64,000 nt of DNA, from NCBI RefSeq assembly GCF_002950945.1, contig NZ_CP012673.1, positions 10,306,501 through 10,370,500 of the forward strand. The letters are read 5' to 3'. The number at the start of each line of letters is the position of its first letter. Position 1 is the stretch's first letter. This document shows, in pieces, positions 1 to 9,409 of the stretch. The DNA comes from Sorangium cellulosum (GTDB taxonomy: Bacteria > Myxococcota_A > Polyangia > Polyangiales > Polyangiaceae). A program made the translations under genes and the position numbers. A model generated the notes under the pieces. It was not told the origin of the DNA, searched no databases, and saw only the letters and a list, made by a program, of their open reading frames with translations.

Positions 1-1
1 G

Positions 2-322
2 GACGGGGTCGCGGCGTTCACCGAGGACACCTGCGCGGTGATCATCGACGTGCGGATGTCGGGGCAGGACGGCTTCTGGGTCTGCGATCAGATCCGCAAG
101 GCGCAGCCGGAAGTCCCGGTGATCTTCTATTCCGCTTACCAGGACGAGAAGGACTCGTTCGAGGTCATCAACGCCCACCGGCCGTTCGCCTACGTCGACA
201 AGCACGGCGCCGCGCAGAAGCTGCTCGACGCCCTCGAGAAGGCGACGCGCATCTTCCAGAGCACGCTCCGCAGCAGGCGGATCATCGAGCGGCTGCAACG
301 CCGCCGGCAGGAGGCGGTCTGA
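2..322 (+). CDS. Response regulator receiver-domain protein, 3' end only
   Basis: The frame is open from the window edge, so the 5' end lies outside. What remains is the second half of a CheY-like receiver domain. The phospho-acceptor Asp sits in the strand IIDVRMSG (codon at 47), the switch Ser follows in VIFYSAY, and the conserved Lys is in VDKHG (the usual Lys-Pro is Lys-His here). The chain ends in a basic helix rich in Arg. No output domain follows, so if the missing part is only the N-terminus this is a stand-alone receiver protein. The next gene in the same direction follows directly. Partner kinase unknown. Confidence 0.8.
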   Translation, partial: DGVAAFTEDTCAVIIDVRMSGQDGFWVCDQIRKAQPEVPVIFYSAYQDEKDSFEVINAHRPFAYVDKHGAAQKLLDALEKATRIFQSTLRSRRIIERLQRRRQEAV

Positions 323-450
323 CGTCGCGAGGCAGCGAGGGGCAAGGCGACGAGGCGCACGAGGGCGAAGCGCGAGGCGGCAAGGCGCAAGGCAACGAGG
401 CGCGCGCCGGCGAAGGACGGCGCGACCTGTGGCGCACGCTGGCCCAGCTG

Positions 451-972
451 GTGCTCAGCCTGGGGGCCCTCTTCGGCGGGATCGCGCTCGCGGCGCACCT
501 CGTGCGCGACCAGCTCGAGGCGCTCGGCCGCGGGTTCGTGGAGCGCTTCGGCCTCGCGGGGATGTTCATCGGCACCTACCTCGCCGACGCGTTCTCGTTC
601 CCGATCCCGCCGCAGTTCTACATGCTGACGGCGATCTCCACCGGAGGCTCGCAGATCCCGCCGATGATCGCGATCTCCGTGGCCTCGCTCCTCGCGGGCT
701 GCACGGGTTACCGCCTCGCCGGGCACCTCGCGCGTTTCCGCATCTTCGCGGCGCGCCTGGAGCGGACTCGACCCAAGATAGACCGGCTGTTCGACCGTTA
801 CGGGTACTGGGCGATCGCGATCGGGAGCATCTCGCCGGTCCCCTTCTCGATGCTCTGCTACCTGTCGGGGCTCTACCGGGTCCCGTGGCGCTACTTCGTC
901 GCCCTGGTGCTGTTCCGGGTGCCCCGGCTCCTCCTCTTTTACGCGCTCATCCGGCTCGGATGGAGCCAGTGA
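451..972 (+). CDS. VTT/DedA-like small membrane protein
   Basis: An integral membrane protein of about 173 residues. It has hydrophobic segments near the N-terminus, around residues 60-80 and at the C-terminus, and carries the SFPIPPQF and SPVPFSMLCYLSGL patterns seen in VTT (SNARE-associated, YqaA/DedA-like) proteins. Members of that superfamily are linked to lipid scrambling or envelope homeostasis; the substrate here is unknown. The start is uncertain. The GTG at 451 falls inside the first hydrophobic segment, and the open frame upstream has no ATG, GTG or TTG. A CTG at 319 overlapping the preceding stop as CTGA, with GGAGG at 310-314, is an alternative; it would add a low-complexity Gly/Glu/Arg leader. 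Confidence 0.7.
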   Translation: MLSLGALFGGIALAAHLVRDQLEALGRGFVERFGLAGMFIGTYLADAFSFPIPPQFYMLTAISTGGSQIPPMIAISVASLLAGCTGYRLAGHLARFRIFAARLERTRPKIDRLFDRYGYWAIAIGSISPVPFSMLCYLSGLYRVPWRYFVALVLFRVPRLLLFYALIRLGWSQ

Positions 973-993
973 AGCCGCGGCCCGAGGTGAGCC

Positions 994-1650
994 CTACCGG
1001 GAGCTCTCCGTCTCTTCAGGCTGGTTCACCCTGACGCGCTCCAGGATCTGATCGACCATGCCGAGATCGATCCCGGAGCGCTCCACCACGTTCCTGGAGA
1101 ACAGCCGAGTCGCCTCCTTCGCGAGCTCCTCGTCGGGGAGGAACGGGCGCGCGGGCGAGCGCGGCGCGGGCAGGCCGATCTCCTTCTCCAGCTCGGACAT
1201 GGCCCGGATCATCTCCTGGTAGCAGGCGGAGGCGATCTGCACGGAGAACGGGAACACCTGGGCGTTGCCCCGGCCGGCGCGCACCGCGTGCAGCGTCGCC
1301 GCGGCCTGCTCGGCGAACTGGCGGCTGCCGAACGCGCTGGTCATCTGCGCGTACATCGCGATCGACTCCTGGTCCGCCGCGAGGTCGTCCTCCTTCGTGC
1401 GCGGCGCTCCGACCGGCGGCGACGACCACCGGACGACCATCCGGGCGTACTCGTCGAGCGCGCGGCGCTGGAGGGTCAGCCGCTCCAAGAGCGCCTCTCG
1501 GCGCTGCCTCTGGAGCTCCATCTTCTCCTCCTGCTCGGCCCGGCGCTCCCCGCTGAGCTCTGCCGATCGGCGCGCCAGGTACGCGCCGATGAAGAGGGCG
1601 ACGCCGTTGCTGACCGCGACGAAGAGCGTCTCCAGGATGTTGGCGTCCAT
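994..1650 (-). CDS. Membrane-anchored coiled-coil protein of unknown function
   Basis: Start chosen at the ATG giving MDANILETLF, since the further upstream frame looks non-coding. The protein is 218 residues: one N-terminal transmembrane helix (about residues 6-24), then a long charged Glu/Arg/Gln helix (about 25-70) that should form a coiled coil, then a mostly helical soluble domain. No enzymatic motif is visible. It converges on the VTT gene with a gap of about 20 bp and diverges from the next gene. I do not recognise the family; the topology suggests an inner-membrane protein with a cytoplasmic helical domain. Confidence 0.6.
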   Translation of the reverse strand: MDANILETLFVAVSNGVALFIGAYLARRSAELSGERRAEQEEKMELQRQRREALLERLTLQRRALDEYARMVVRWSSPPVGAPRTKEDDLAADQESIAMYAQMTSAFGSRQFAEQAAATLHAVRAGRGNAQVFPFSVQIASACYQEMIRAMSELEKEIGLPAPRSPARPFLPDEELAKEATRLFSRNVVERSGIDLGMVDQILERVRVNQPEETESSR

Positions 1651-1841
1651 GCAGGTTCTCGAGACTTCTATCACGTTCGCGCTGGGCGCAGTCATATGCT
1701 GTACGTGCCGCGAGAAACTTGGCCGCCGCCCTCCGCCCGTGCAGGGGTGCGCCGCCCTCCCACAGGCGTCCGCCGCGCGACACCCGCCTGCGCCGCGCTG
1801 CACTGCCAGGAGCGCGCGGGCCGTCATGATACGATGTTGGC

Positions 1842-2759
1842 ATGACCGGTTCACTCGACGCCGGGGCGGGTCCCTGCGTGGCCGGGCTCGAGGCGCCGCT
1901 GCGCGAGGCGCTGGAGAGGAGCCTCGCCGACCGGCTCGCCGGCCGGCCCGGGGCGGAGCTCAACCTGGACAACGCGTTCTGGGGCGCCCCCGCGCCGCGC
2001 GACCTCGGCGAGGCGCTCACGCGCCTCGGGCCGACGGGCGTCAACGTGGTCGTGCGCGTCTTCGAGCGTATCCGCGACATCGACCCTGCGCTCGGGCTGT
2101 GGGGGCAGATCAGGTATCTGCGCAACGTGTGGCACGGTGGGAGCGCGGGATTCAAGGTGGTCTACGCCGAGCCGGCCGCGATGCGCGAGCGCCTCGACGG
2201 CCACCTCTCGGGTCCGGACGGCCGCCGCCTGGTGCGCGACACGGTCCTCGGCGCGATCGAGCACCAGCGCGGCACGCTGCTCCGCTCGCTCCGCTCGCAC
2301 ATGGCCCCGATCCTCCGGGGCGGCGAGCCGCGCGACGCGGACACCTGGCGCGAGGTGCACCGGACCGACCAGGAGGCGGTGCACCTCTGCGTGGGCAAAC
2401 ACGAGCCGCGGCCGCCGGAGCTCGACGACATCCACCTCGACTGGCGGTCCCCGGTGGTGGGCGTGAACGAGGCGACGCTCCGCTGCCGGTATGGCCTTGT
2501 CGTGAGCCTGGTCCACTGGGCGCAGGCGCGGTTCGGCCTCGGCAAGCCGGCGTTCCCGTTCCAGGACATCGACGAGCGGATCGCCGCGCGCGCCGCGCGC
2601 TCGCCGGCGGGCCGCGCCCCGGCCGAGTGGGAGGCGTTCGCGGCGCGCTGGCGCGACGCGCGGTGGCGGCTGGCGACGAGGGGCAGCGAAGGCGCGGAGG
2701 AGGCGCTCCGGTGGCTCCGCGAGTGCGAGGCGCTGGAGGCCGCGCTGGCGGCGGGCTGA
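1842..2759 (+). CDS. Protein of unknown function preceding an atypical kinase
   Basis: 305 residues, predicted soluble, with no signal peptide or membrane helix. It contains conserved-looking stretches such as NLDNAFWG, LWGQIRYLRNVWHGG and HLDWRSPVVGVNE, but I recognise no domain. It ends 18 bp before the kinase-like gene that follows on the same strand, so the two are probably co-transcribed, with AGGGAGG just before the kinase start. Function unknown. The pairing suggests a regulator, substrate or partner of the kinase, but that is inference from position only. Confidence 0.65.
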   Translation: MTGSLDAGAGPCVAGLEAPLREALERSLADRLAGRPGAELNLDNAFWGAPAPRDLGEALTRLGPTGVNVVVRVFERIRDIDPALGLWGQIRYLRNVWHGGSAGFKVVYAEPAAMRERLDGHLSGPDGRRLVRDTVLGAIEHQRGTLLRSLRSHMAPILRGGEPRDADTWREVHRTDQEAVHLCVGKHEPRPPELDDIHLDWRSPVVGVNEATLRCRYGLVVSLVHWAQARFGLGKPAFPFQDIDERIAARAARSPAGRAPAEWEAFAARWRDARWRLATRGSEGAEEALRWLRECEALEAALAAG

Positions 2760-2777
2760 TATAGGGAGGCCGCCGCC

Positions 2778-3740
2778 ATGCCCTACCCCGCCCCTGACGG
2801 CACCGAGCTGATCGAGCACCTCGGCACGGGCGCCACCTTCGACGTGGCGCTGGTCCGGCTCGCCAACCGTCCGCCAGGGGAGCCGGCCGCCGCGCTCGGT
2901 TCGACGCTGGTCTGCAAGCGCCTCTCCCCGCGCGCCCTCCACACCCACGCCGGCAGGGCCGCCATGATCCGCGAGGCGAAGGCGCTCGCCCTGGCCCGCC
3001 ACCCCGCCCTGCCCGCCCTCGCGCGCGTCGGCGCCGACCGCCACGGCCCCTTCCTCCTCGAGAGCCGGCGCGAGGGCACCTCGCTCCGCGACGTGCTCGA
3101 CGGGTGGCGCGGCCGCGGCCGGAACCCGCCCGCCTCGCTCCTCGTCCACGTCGTCAGGACCGCGATCGAGACCCTCGCCGAGGTCCAGGAGCTCGCGGAC
3201 GCCGGCGGCCCGATCCGCTTCGTCCACGGTGACATCGGCCCCGACCACGTCCTGCTCGGGCCGCTCGGCGACGTCGGCCTCGTCGACCTGGGCGCCGCGC
3301 GCTTCCGGGGCATGGAGCCGGAGCTCGAGACCGCCGACCGCGGCACCCTCCCGTTCGTCGCCCCCGAGATCGCCCGCGGGGAATCGCCGCCGACGCCCTG
3401 CGGCGACGTCTACGCCATGGCGGCGACCCTCGTCGCCTTCGTCACCGGCGCGCCCCTCACGCGGGCGCGCGAGCAGGCCGCGGTGCTCGTCGAGATCAGC
3501 GACGCGGGCCTCTGCCTCGACGCGCTCGCCGCCGCCGACGCGCTCGCGCCGGGGCAGCGCCGCGCGCTCGCTCGAGCGCTCGACCGCGATCCGGAGCGCC
3601 GCGTCGGCAGCGCGCGGGCGCTGCTCGACGCGTTCGACGCGGCCGCGCCCGTCGCGGGCGTCGCGGGCGTCGCGGGCGTCGAGCGCGCGCCCGACCCCGC
3701 CGGCCGTCAAAGCCGTGGACACACGCGGCACGAAGGATAA
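2778..3740 (+). CDS. Atypical Ser/Thr protein kinase-like protein
   Basis: 320 residues with a kinase-like fold over nearly the whole length. Visible landmarks are the ATP-anchoring Lys47 (LVCKRL), Glu66 of helix C (MIREAK), a catalytic-loop HGD at 150-152, a DLG (for DFG) at 170-172 and an APE at 195-197. The loop reads HGDIGPDH where canonical kinases have HRDLKPxN, so the catalytic-loop Lys and the Mg-binding Asn are both missing. The Gly-rich loop is short (GTGATF). Activity may be weak, specialised or lost. The C-terminus ends in an Ala/Val/Gly repeat encoded by a 9-bp tandem repeat near 3655-3680. No transmembrane helix is seen, so it should be cytoplasmic. Confidence 0.75.
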   Translation: MPYPAPDGTELIEHLGTGATFDVALVRLANRPPGEPAAALGSTLVCKRLSPRALHTHAGRAAMIREAKALALARHPALPALARVGADRHGPFLLESRREGTSLRDVLDGWRGRGRNPPASLLVHVVRTAIETLAEVQELADAGGPIRFVHGDIGPDHVLLGPLGDVGLVDLGAARFRGMEPELETADRGTLPFVAPEIARGESPPTPCGDVYAMAATLVAFVTGAPLTRAREQAAVLVEISDAGLCLDALAAADALAPGQRRALARALDRDPERRVGSARALLDAFDAAAPVAGVAGVAGVERAPDPAGRQSRGHTRHEG

Positions 3741-3751
3741 GTCTCGAGCCC

Positions 3752-4927
3752 ATGAAGCCTCACCTCGGCCACGACAAGCTCGCCCTCGACACGCTCGCGA
3801 TCCACGCCGGACAGCCGCCGGATCCGACGAGCGGCGCGGTCATGACGCCGATCGTCCTCGCGAGCACCTTCGCCCAGGAGCGGCCCGGCCACCACAAGGG
3901 GTTCGAGTACTCGCGCAGCGGCAACCCCACCCGCAAGGCGCTCGAGGTGTGCCTCGCCGCGCTCGAGGGGGGGCGCCACGGCTTCGCCTTCAGCAGCGGC
4001 TCCGGCGCGACCGCCACCCTGCTCCACACGCTCCGGCCCGGCGACCACGTGCTCGCGGGCGACGACGTCTACGGCGGCACGTTCCGGCTCTTCGACAAGG
4101 TCATGCGGCCGATGGGCGTCGCCTCGACCCAGGTCGACATGCGCGACCTCGACGTCGTCCGCAAGGCCCTGACCCCGGCCACGCGGATGATCTGGATCGA
4201 GACGCCGACGAACCCCATGCTCAAGATCTTCGACATCGCCGCGCTCGCCGAGATCGCGCGCGCGCACGGGGCGCTGCTCGTCGTCGACAACACCTTCGCC
4301 ACGCCGGTGCTCCAGCGGCCGCTCGACCTCGGCGCCCACGTGGTGGCGCACTCGACCACCAAGTACCTGAACGGCCACTCGGACGTGATCGGCGGGGCGC
4401 TGATCACGTCGGACGACGCGCTCGCCGAGCGGATCGGCTTCCTGCAGAACGCGATCGGCGCCGTCCCCAGCCCGTTCGACTGCTACCTCGTGCTCCGCGG
4501 GCTCAAGACGCTCGGGGTGCGCGTCCGCCAGCAGTCGGTGTCGGCGGCGGTCATCGCCGGCAGGCTCGCCGAGCACCCCGCGGTGCGCTCCGTGAACTAC
4601 CCCGGCCTGCCCACGCACCCCGGCCACGAGCTCGCCGCGCGGCAGATGCTCGCCCCCGGGGCGATGATCTCCTTCGTGGTGCGCGGCGGCCTCCCCGTCG
4701 CCTCGCGGTTCCTCGAGCGCCTCGCGATCTTCTCCTGCGCCGAGAGCCTCGGCGGCGTCGAGTCGCTCGCCGAGCACCCCGCCCTCATGACCCACGCCTC
4801 CGTGCCCGCGGCCGCGCGCGAGGCGCTCGGCATCGCCGACGGCCTGCTCCGCCTCTCGGTCGGCCTCGAGGCGAGCGAGGACCTCTGGCAGGACATCGCG
4901 CAGGCGCTCGACGGCACGGGCGCGTGA
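3752..4927 (+). CDS. Cys/Met metabolism PLP enzyme (cystathionine gamma-synthase/lyase family)
   Basis: 391 residues, the normal length of the family. The PLP-binding Lys is K204 in HSTTKYLNGHSD. Other family marks are EYSRSGNPT (52-60), the cofactor-stacking region SSGSGATA (81-88), DDVYGGT (104-110), ETPTNP (150-155) and VVDNTFATP (177-185). These enzymes make or cleave cystathionine (MetB, MetC, CGL) or act as O-acyl-homoserine sulfhydrylases or methionine gamma-lyases. Sequence alone does not decide which, so no symbol is given. No other methionine genes are nearby. The stop codon lies inside a 16-bp perfect hairpin. It follows the kinase-like gene after 11 bp. Confidence 0.93.
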   Translation: MKPHLGHDKLALDTLAIHAGQPPDPTSGAVMTPIVLASTFAQERPGHHKGFEYSRSGNPTRKALEVCLAALEGGRHGFAFSSGSGATATLLHTLRPGDHVLAGDDVYGGTFRLFDKVMRPMGVASTQVDMRDLDVVRKALTPATRMIWIETPTNPMLKIFDIAALAEIARAHGALLVVDNTFATPVLQRPLDLGAHVVAHSTTKYLNGHSDVIGGALITSDDALAERIGFLQNAIGAVPSPFDCYLVLRGLKTLGVRVRQQSVSAAVIAGRLAEHPAVRSVNYPGLPTHPGHELAARQMLAPGAMISFVVRGGLPVASRFLERLAIFSCAESLGGVESLAEHPALMTHASVPAAAREALGIADGLLRLSVGLEASEDLWQDIAQALDGTGA

Positions 4928-4954
4928 GCGCGCGCGTGCTCACGCGCCCGTGCA
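4915..4954 (+). terminator. Hairpin overlapping the stop codon, terminator-like
   Basis: A perfect 16-bp stem (4915-4930 with 4939-4954) and an 8-nt loop; the TGA of the PLP enzyme is within the left arm. No T-run follows, so it is not a textbook intrinsic terminator. It may still stop or protect the transcript 3' end. Confidence 0.5.
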
Positions 4955-5046
4955 CAGCCCGGCGCGGCCGCCGTTTGATCGCGGGCACCCGAGTACGATA
5001 GAAGCGAGGTGCGGCCTCGGGCCGCCAACTACCCCCGGAGCGTTCC

Positions 5047-5610
5047 ATGAGTCTCGCCCGCCTTGGCTTCATGCCCGTGCTCGGCCTCCTCTCCCTGCTC
5101 AGCGTCGGCTGCGGCGACGATCCGCCGCCCCCCCCGCGTGGCGCGTTCCGCATGAACTTCGCCGACCCGGGCGGCGACTGCAGCACCGCGGGTCACCTCG
5201 CGGAGCTCGGCAGCGTGACCGGGACCCACAAGGACCAGGTGCTCGCCGACGGCGAGGAGGACGTCACGGTCTCCTGCACCGTGTCCGGCTCGGGCAGCTT
5301 CTCCGTGAGCGCGCGCGCCACGAACGCGAAGACCGCCGCGTCGATCACGGTCAGCATCGGCAGCATCGCGCCCGACGCGACCCAGGACGCGCCTGCCACG
5401 GGCAGCGTCAACTTCTCCTCGGTGCAAACGGCCGGCGACACCTTCGTCGCCAGCCCCGAACCGTGCAACTTCTGGTTCATCCCCGAGAGCGGCCAGGGCG
5501 TCGACGCGGGCAAGATCTGGGTCGCCTTCGAGTGCCCGGCGGTGAGGAACGAGGGCCAGGTCTGCCAGATCAGGAACGGCTTCCTCGCCTTCGACAACTG
5601 CGATACCTGA
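5047..5610 (+). CDS. Secreted lipoprotein of unknown function
   Basis: 187 residues with a lipoprotein signal: hydrophobic stretch about 8-20 and lipobox LSVGC with Cys22. The mature part starts with an Asp/Pro-rich linker and has six further cysteines, an even number that could form three disulfides. It is rich in Ser/Thr/Gly beta-type sequence. GGAG lies a suitable distance before the ATG. I do not recognise the family; it looks like one of the many small myxobacterial outer-membrane lipoproteins. It converges with the PP2C gene 33 bp downstream. Confidence 0.75.
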   Translation: MSLARLGFMPVLGLLSLLSVGCGDDPPPPPRGAFRMNFADPGGDCSTAGHLAELGSVTGTHKDQVLADGEEDVTVSCTVSGSGSFSVSARATNAKTAASITVSIGSIAPDATQDAPATGSVNFSSVQTAGDTFVASPEPCNFWFIPESGQGVDAGKIWVAFECPAVRNEGQVCQIRNGFLAFDNCDT

Positions 5611-5643
5611 GCGCCGCCCGCGCGTCGCCAGCCCCCCCGCGCG

Positions 5644-6528
5644 TCAGCTCTTCTCGGAGCCGGAGGCCGACGCCGCGGGGACCGTCAACCGCTCGCCCGA
5701 GTTCACCTGCTGCGAGTCGGCGGGCGGGCCGAGCGTCGCGCTGTTCGGGAGCTCGGCCTCGTCCTGCTCGTCGATCCGGATCACGAGCGCCGTGATGTTG
5801 TCCTCGCCGCCGTTCTCGTTGGCCTTCGCGATGAGGCGGCGGCACATCTCCGGCACCTCGCTGATCGAGCTGACGATCGCGAGGATCTGATCGTCCGAGA
5901 GCATCCCGCTCAGGCCGTCCGAGCAGAGCAGGTAGACATCCCCGGGCTGGGGCTCGTCGCTGATCAGATCGACCACCACGCTGTCCTGCATCCCGAGCGC
6001 GCGCGTGATCACGTTGCGCGGCAGCTCGGCCCGCTGCTCCTCGGTGAGCTCCGGCATGGCCATGATGTAGTCGTTGAACAGCGAGTGATCGCGGGTCAGC
6101 TGGCTGATCGAGCCCTTGCGGACGCGGTAGGCGCGGCTGTCGCCGACGTGGCCGACGTAGATGCGGTTCTTCTTCTTCGAGAAGAGCGCCCCCACGACCG
6201 TCGTCCCCATCCCGGCGCAGTCGCGCGACCGGATGCTGCGCTCGAAGATCTGCCGGTTGGCGACGCGGATGCCCGCCACGAGGCGGTTCTCCTCCTCCGA
6301 CAGGCTGGTGTCGAAGTGGAATGGCCAGGTGGCGTCCTCCCGCGACGTGGACCGGAAGAAGTCCGCGATCGAGTCGGTCGCCAGCTTGCTCGCCACGTCC
6401 CCCGCGCGGTGGCCCCCCATGCCGTCCGCGACGATGAACAGGTCGTACTCCGACAGGACGGCGTAGCTGTCCTCGTTGTGGTCGCGTTGGAGACCAACGT
6501 CCGTCATTCCTGAAGCGATCGCTCGCAT
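5644..6528 (-). CDS. PP2C-type Ser/Thr protein phosphatase
   Basis: 294 residues. All metal-binding motifs of bacterial PPM phosphatases (Stp1/PrpC type) are present: RDHNEDS (Asp20), VADGMGGH (Asp35), LLCSDGLSG and GGEDNITALVIRI near the end of the catalytic domain. It hydrolyses phospho-Ser/Thr using two Mn/Mg ions and would counteract the Ser/Thr kinases that are common in this genome. A Ser/Ala-rich tail of about 45 residues follows the catalytic domain. No membrane helix, so cytoplasmic. A second possible start is the ATG seven codons in (6507), closer to where the family usually begins. Confidence 0.93.
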   Translation of the reverse strand: MRAIASGMTDVGLQRDHNEDSYAVLSEYDLFIVADGMGGHRAGDVASKLATDSIADFFRSTSREDATWPFHFDTSLSEEENRLVAGIRVANRQIFERSIRSRDCAGMGTTVVGALFSKKKNRIYVGHVGDSRAYRVRKGSISQLTRDHSLFNDYIMAMPELTEEQRAELPRNVITRALGMQDSVVVDLISDEPQPGDVYLLCSDGLSGMLSDDQILAIVSSISEVPEMCRRLIAKANENGGEDNITALVIRIDEQDEAELPNSATLGPPADSQQVNSGERLTVPAASASGSEKS

Positions 6529-6960
6529 AACCTCGGGAATCCTTGAGACGGCTCCGGGTCGGAGGCTTCGAACACGAAACGTTTCATGCTACCGAAAACC
6601 TGTCAAGCTGGGCCTCTCGCGCCGTTATGGGCGTCTTTGACGCCCACTCGCCGACCTTCCTGATCCTACCGACTTTGCCCGGGGGGACCGCAAGCCCCTT
6701 TTTCAATTCGTCGCGACGAGCTCACCCCCGGGTCGCTCGCCGGCAGGACCACGAGGCGCCTCGTCGCCTCGCGCCGCCTCTCGCCTCGCGCCGCCTCGCC
6801 GAGAGAGGCTCCCGCGGCCACGTGGCCCGCCGGGCGCGGCCGGGTCCGCGAACGCCTCCGCCCGGGCGGCCTGCCCCCCCCGGCGCTCTGGCGCGCCGCG
6901 GCCTCTCCGGCCTCATCTCCGGCATTCCGGCCCATCCCGGCTCCGGCAGCCCGGCGCCGC
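6529..6960. other. Intergenic region between PP2C gene and frr
   Basis: 432 bp without a convincing gene. The part next to the phosphatase gene is less GC-rich and holds a likely promoter. The rest (about 6720-6950) is GC-rich low-complexity sequence with repeated CCTCGCGCCGCCTC-type units. No RNA gene or clear terminator is seen. Confidence 0.6.
6576..6606 (-). promoter_or_regulatory. Candidate promoter of the PP2C gene
   Basis: On the minus strand a perfect TTGACA (-35-like, 6601-6606) lies about 73 bp before the start codon. A 10-bp palindrome GAAACGTTTC (6576-6585) sits roughly where the -10 region would be and could be an operator. There is no clear TATAAT, so this is tentative. Confidence 0.35.
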
Positions 6961-7518
6961 TCACACGTCCAGGATGTCCTTTTCCTTGGCGGCGATCACC
7001 GCGTCGACCTTGCTCGTTCCCTCGGCCACGACGTCCTCGACCTTCTTCTTGGCCCGATCGGCCTCGTCGCCGCTGACCTCCCCGTCCTTCTCGAGGGTGT
7101 CGACCAGCTCGTTGGCATCCCGGCGGTGCTTCCGGATGGCAACTTTACAGTCCTCACCGTTCTTCTTCGTCAGCTTCACCATCTCCCTGCGCCGCTCCTC
7201 CGTCAGCGGCGGGATCGGCAGCCGGATGAGGTCTGCGTCGACCTGGGGGTTCAGGCCGAGATCGCTCTCGCGGATCGCCTTCTCGATCGCCTTCACCTGG
7301 TTCTTCTCCCAGGGCTTGATCGTGATGAGCCGCGGCTCCGGCACTGACACCGTGGCCATCTGCTGGATCGGCGTCGGGACGCCGTAATAGTCGACGCGAA
7401 TGCCGTCGAGCATGGCGGCGTTCGCGCGCCCGGTGCGCACCTTCGCCAGGTCTCGCCGGAGCGCTTCGATGGCCTTCTCGATCCCTTCGCGCAGCTCCTT
7501 GATGACGTCCTCGAGCAT
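6961..7518 (-). CDS. frr: Ribosome recycling factor
   Basis: 185 residues, exactly the usual RRF length. Hallmarks: the N-terminal helix with LAKVRTGRANAAMLDGI, then VDYYGVPTPIQQMATVSVPEPR, IKPWEK, the LGLNPQVDADLIRLPIPPLTEERR hinge and the long C-terminal helices. RRF with EF-G splits the post-termination 70S ribosome so it can start a new round. The start is fixed by a good GGAGGA a few bases upstream. In many bacteria frr follows rpsB-tsf-pyrH; here it stands alone, divergent from the NtrC-like regulator. Confidence 0.97.
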   Translation of the reverse strand: MLEDVIKELREGIEKAIEALRRDLAKVRTGRANAAMLDGIRVDYYGVPTPIQQMATVSVPEPRLITIKPWEKNQVKAIEKAIRESDLGLNPQVDADLIRLPIPPLTEERRREMVKLTKKNGEDCKVAIRKHRRDANELVDTLEKDGEVSGDEADRAKKKVEDVVAEGTSKVDAVIAAKEKDILDV

Positions 7519-7854
7519 GATCCGGCTTCCTCCGTGTGGGGCTCGCCCAGCGCCCGCTTCGCAGGCGGGCGCGGAGCTTACCGCGGATCGCTGGGCCGGC
7601 GGAGAAATCGATCCAACCCGGCGAGGCGACGGCGTCGCGGTCGAAAGGGCGCTCGCCCCCGCCCGGGCGCCGCGGCACGATCCCGGGGCGCCGCGGCGGC
7701 GCCGTCGTCGACGGCCCACGCGCGCCGCGCCGCGCCGCGCCGCGCGTGGGCCGGCCGGCTCGGCGCGGCCCGTCGACGACGGCGCCGCCGGGTGCGCCAC
7801 CTCCGCTGTCATGATCGTGCCGAGCTGTAGTACCTCTGGGAGACGGGGCAACCT
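7519..7854. other. Divergent intergenic region between frr and the NtrC-like gene
   Basis: 336 bp holding the promoters of both genes. Its main structure is the large inverted repeat at 7694-7790. Apart from that it is GC-rich with no open frame I would trust. Confidence 0.6.
7694..7790. repeat. Long inverted repeat in a divergent promoter region
   Basis: Outer arms of 21 bp match perfectly (7694-7714 and 7770-7790). An inner 10-bp pair (7715-7724 and 7741-7750) continues the stem, with a 19-nt bulge 7751-7769 that is itself self-complementary. It lies 65 bp before the regulator start and could form a cruciform or an RNA leader hairpin. Confidence 0.75.
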
Positions 7855-9336
<1,482 letters not shown>

Positions 9337-9409
9337 CGCGGGGCACGCCGCGCCGCCGCGCCGCCTCGCCTGTCGACGCGGGCGGCGACTTGCGGCAGAT
9401 TGCGGCGGC

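Noticed and set aside
4928..5046. tRNA or riboswitch beside the PLP enzyme
   Set aside because: No cloverleaf and no SAM-riboswitch-like conserved core could be made out; only the stop-codon hairpin is convincing.
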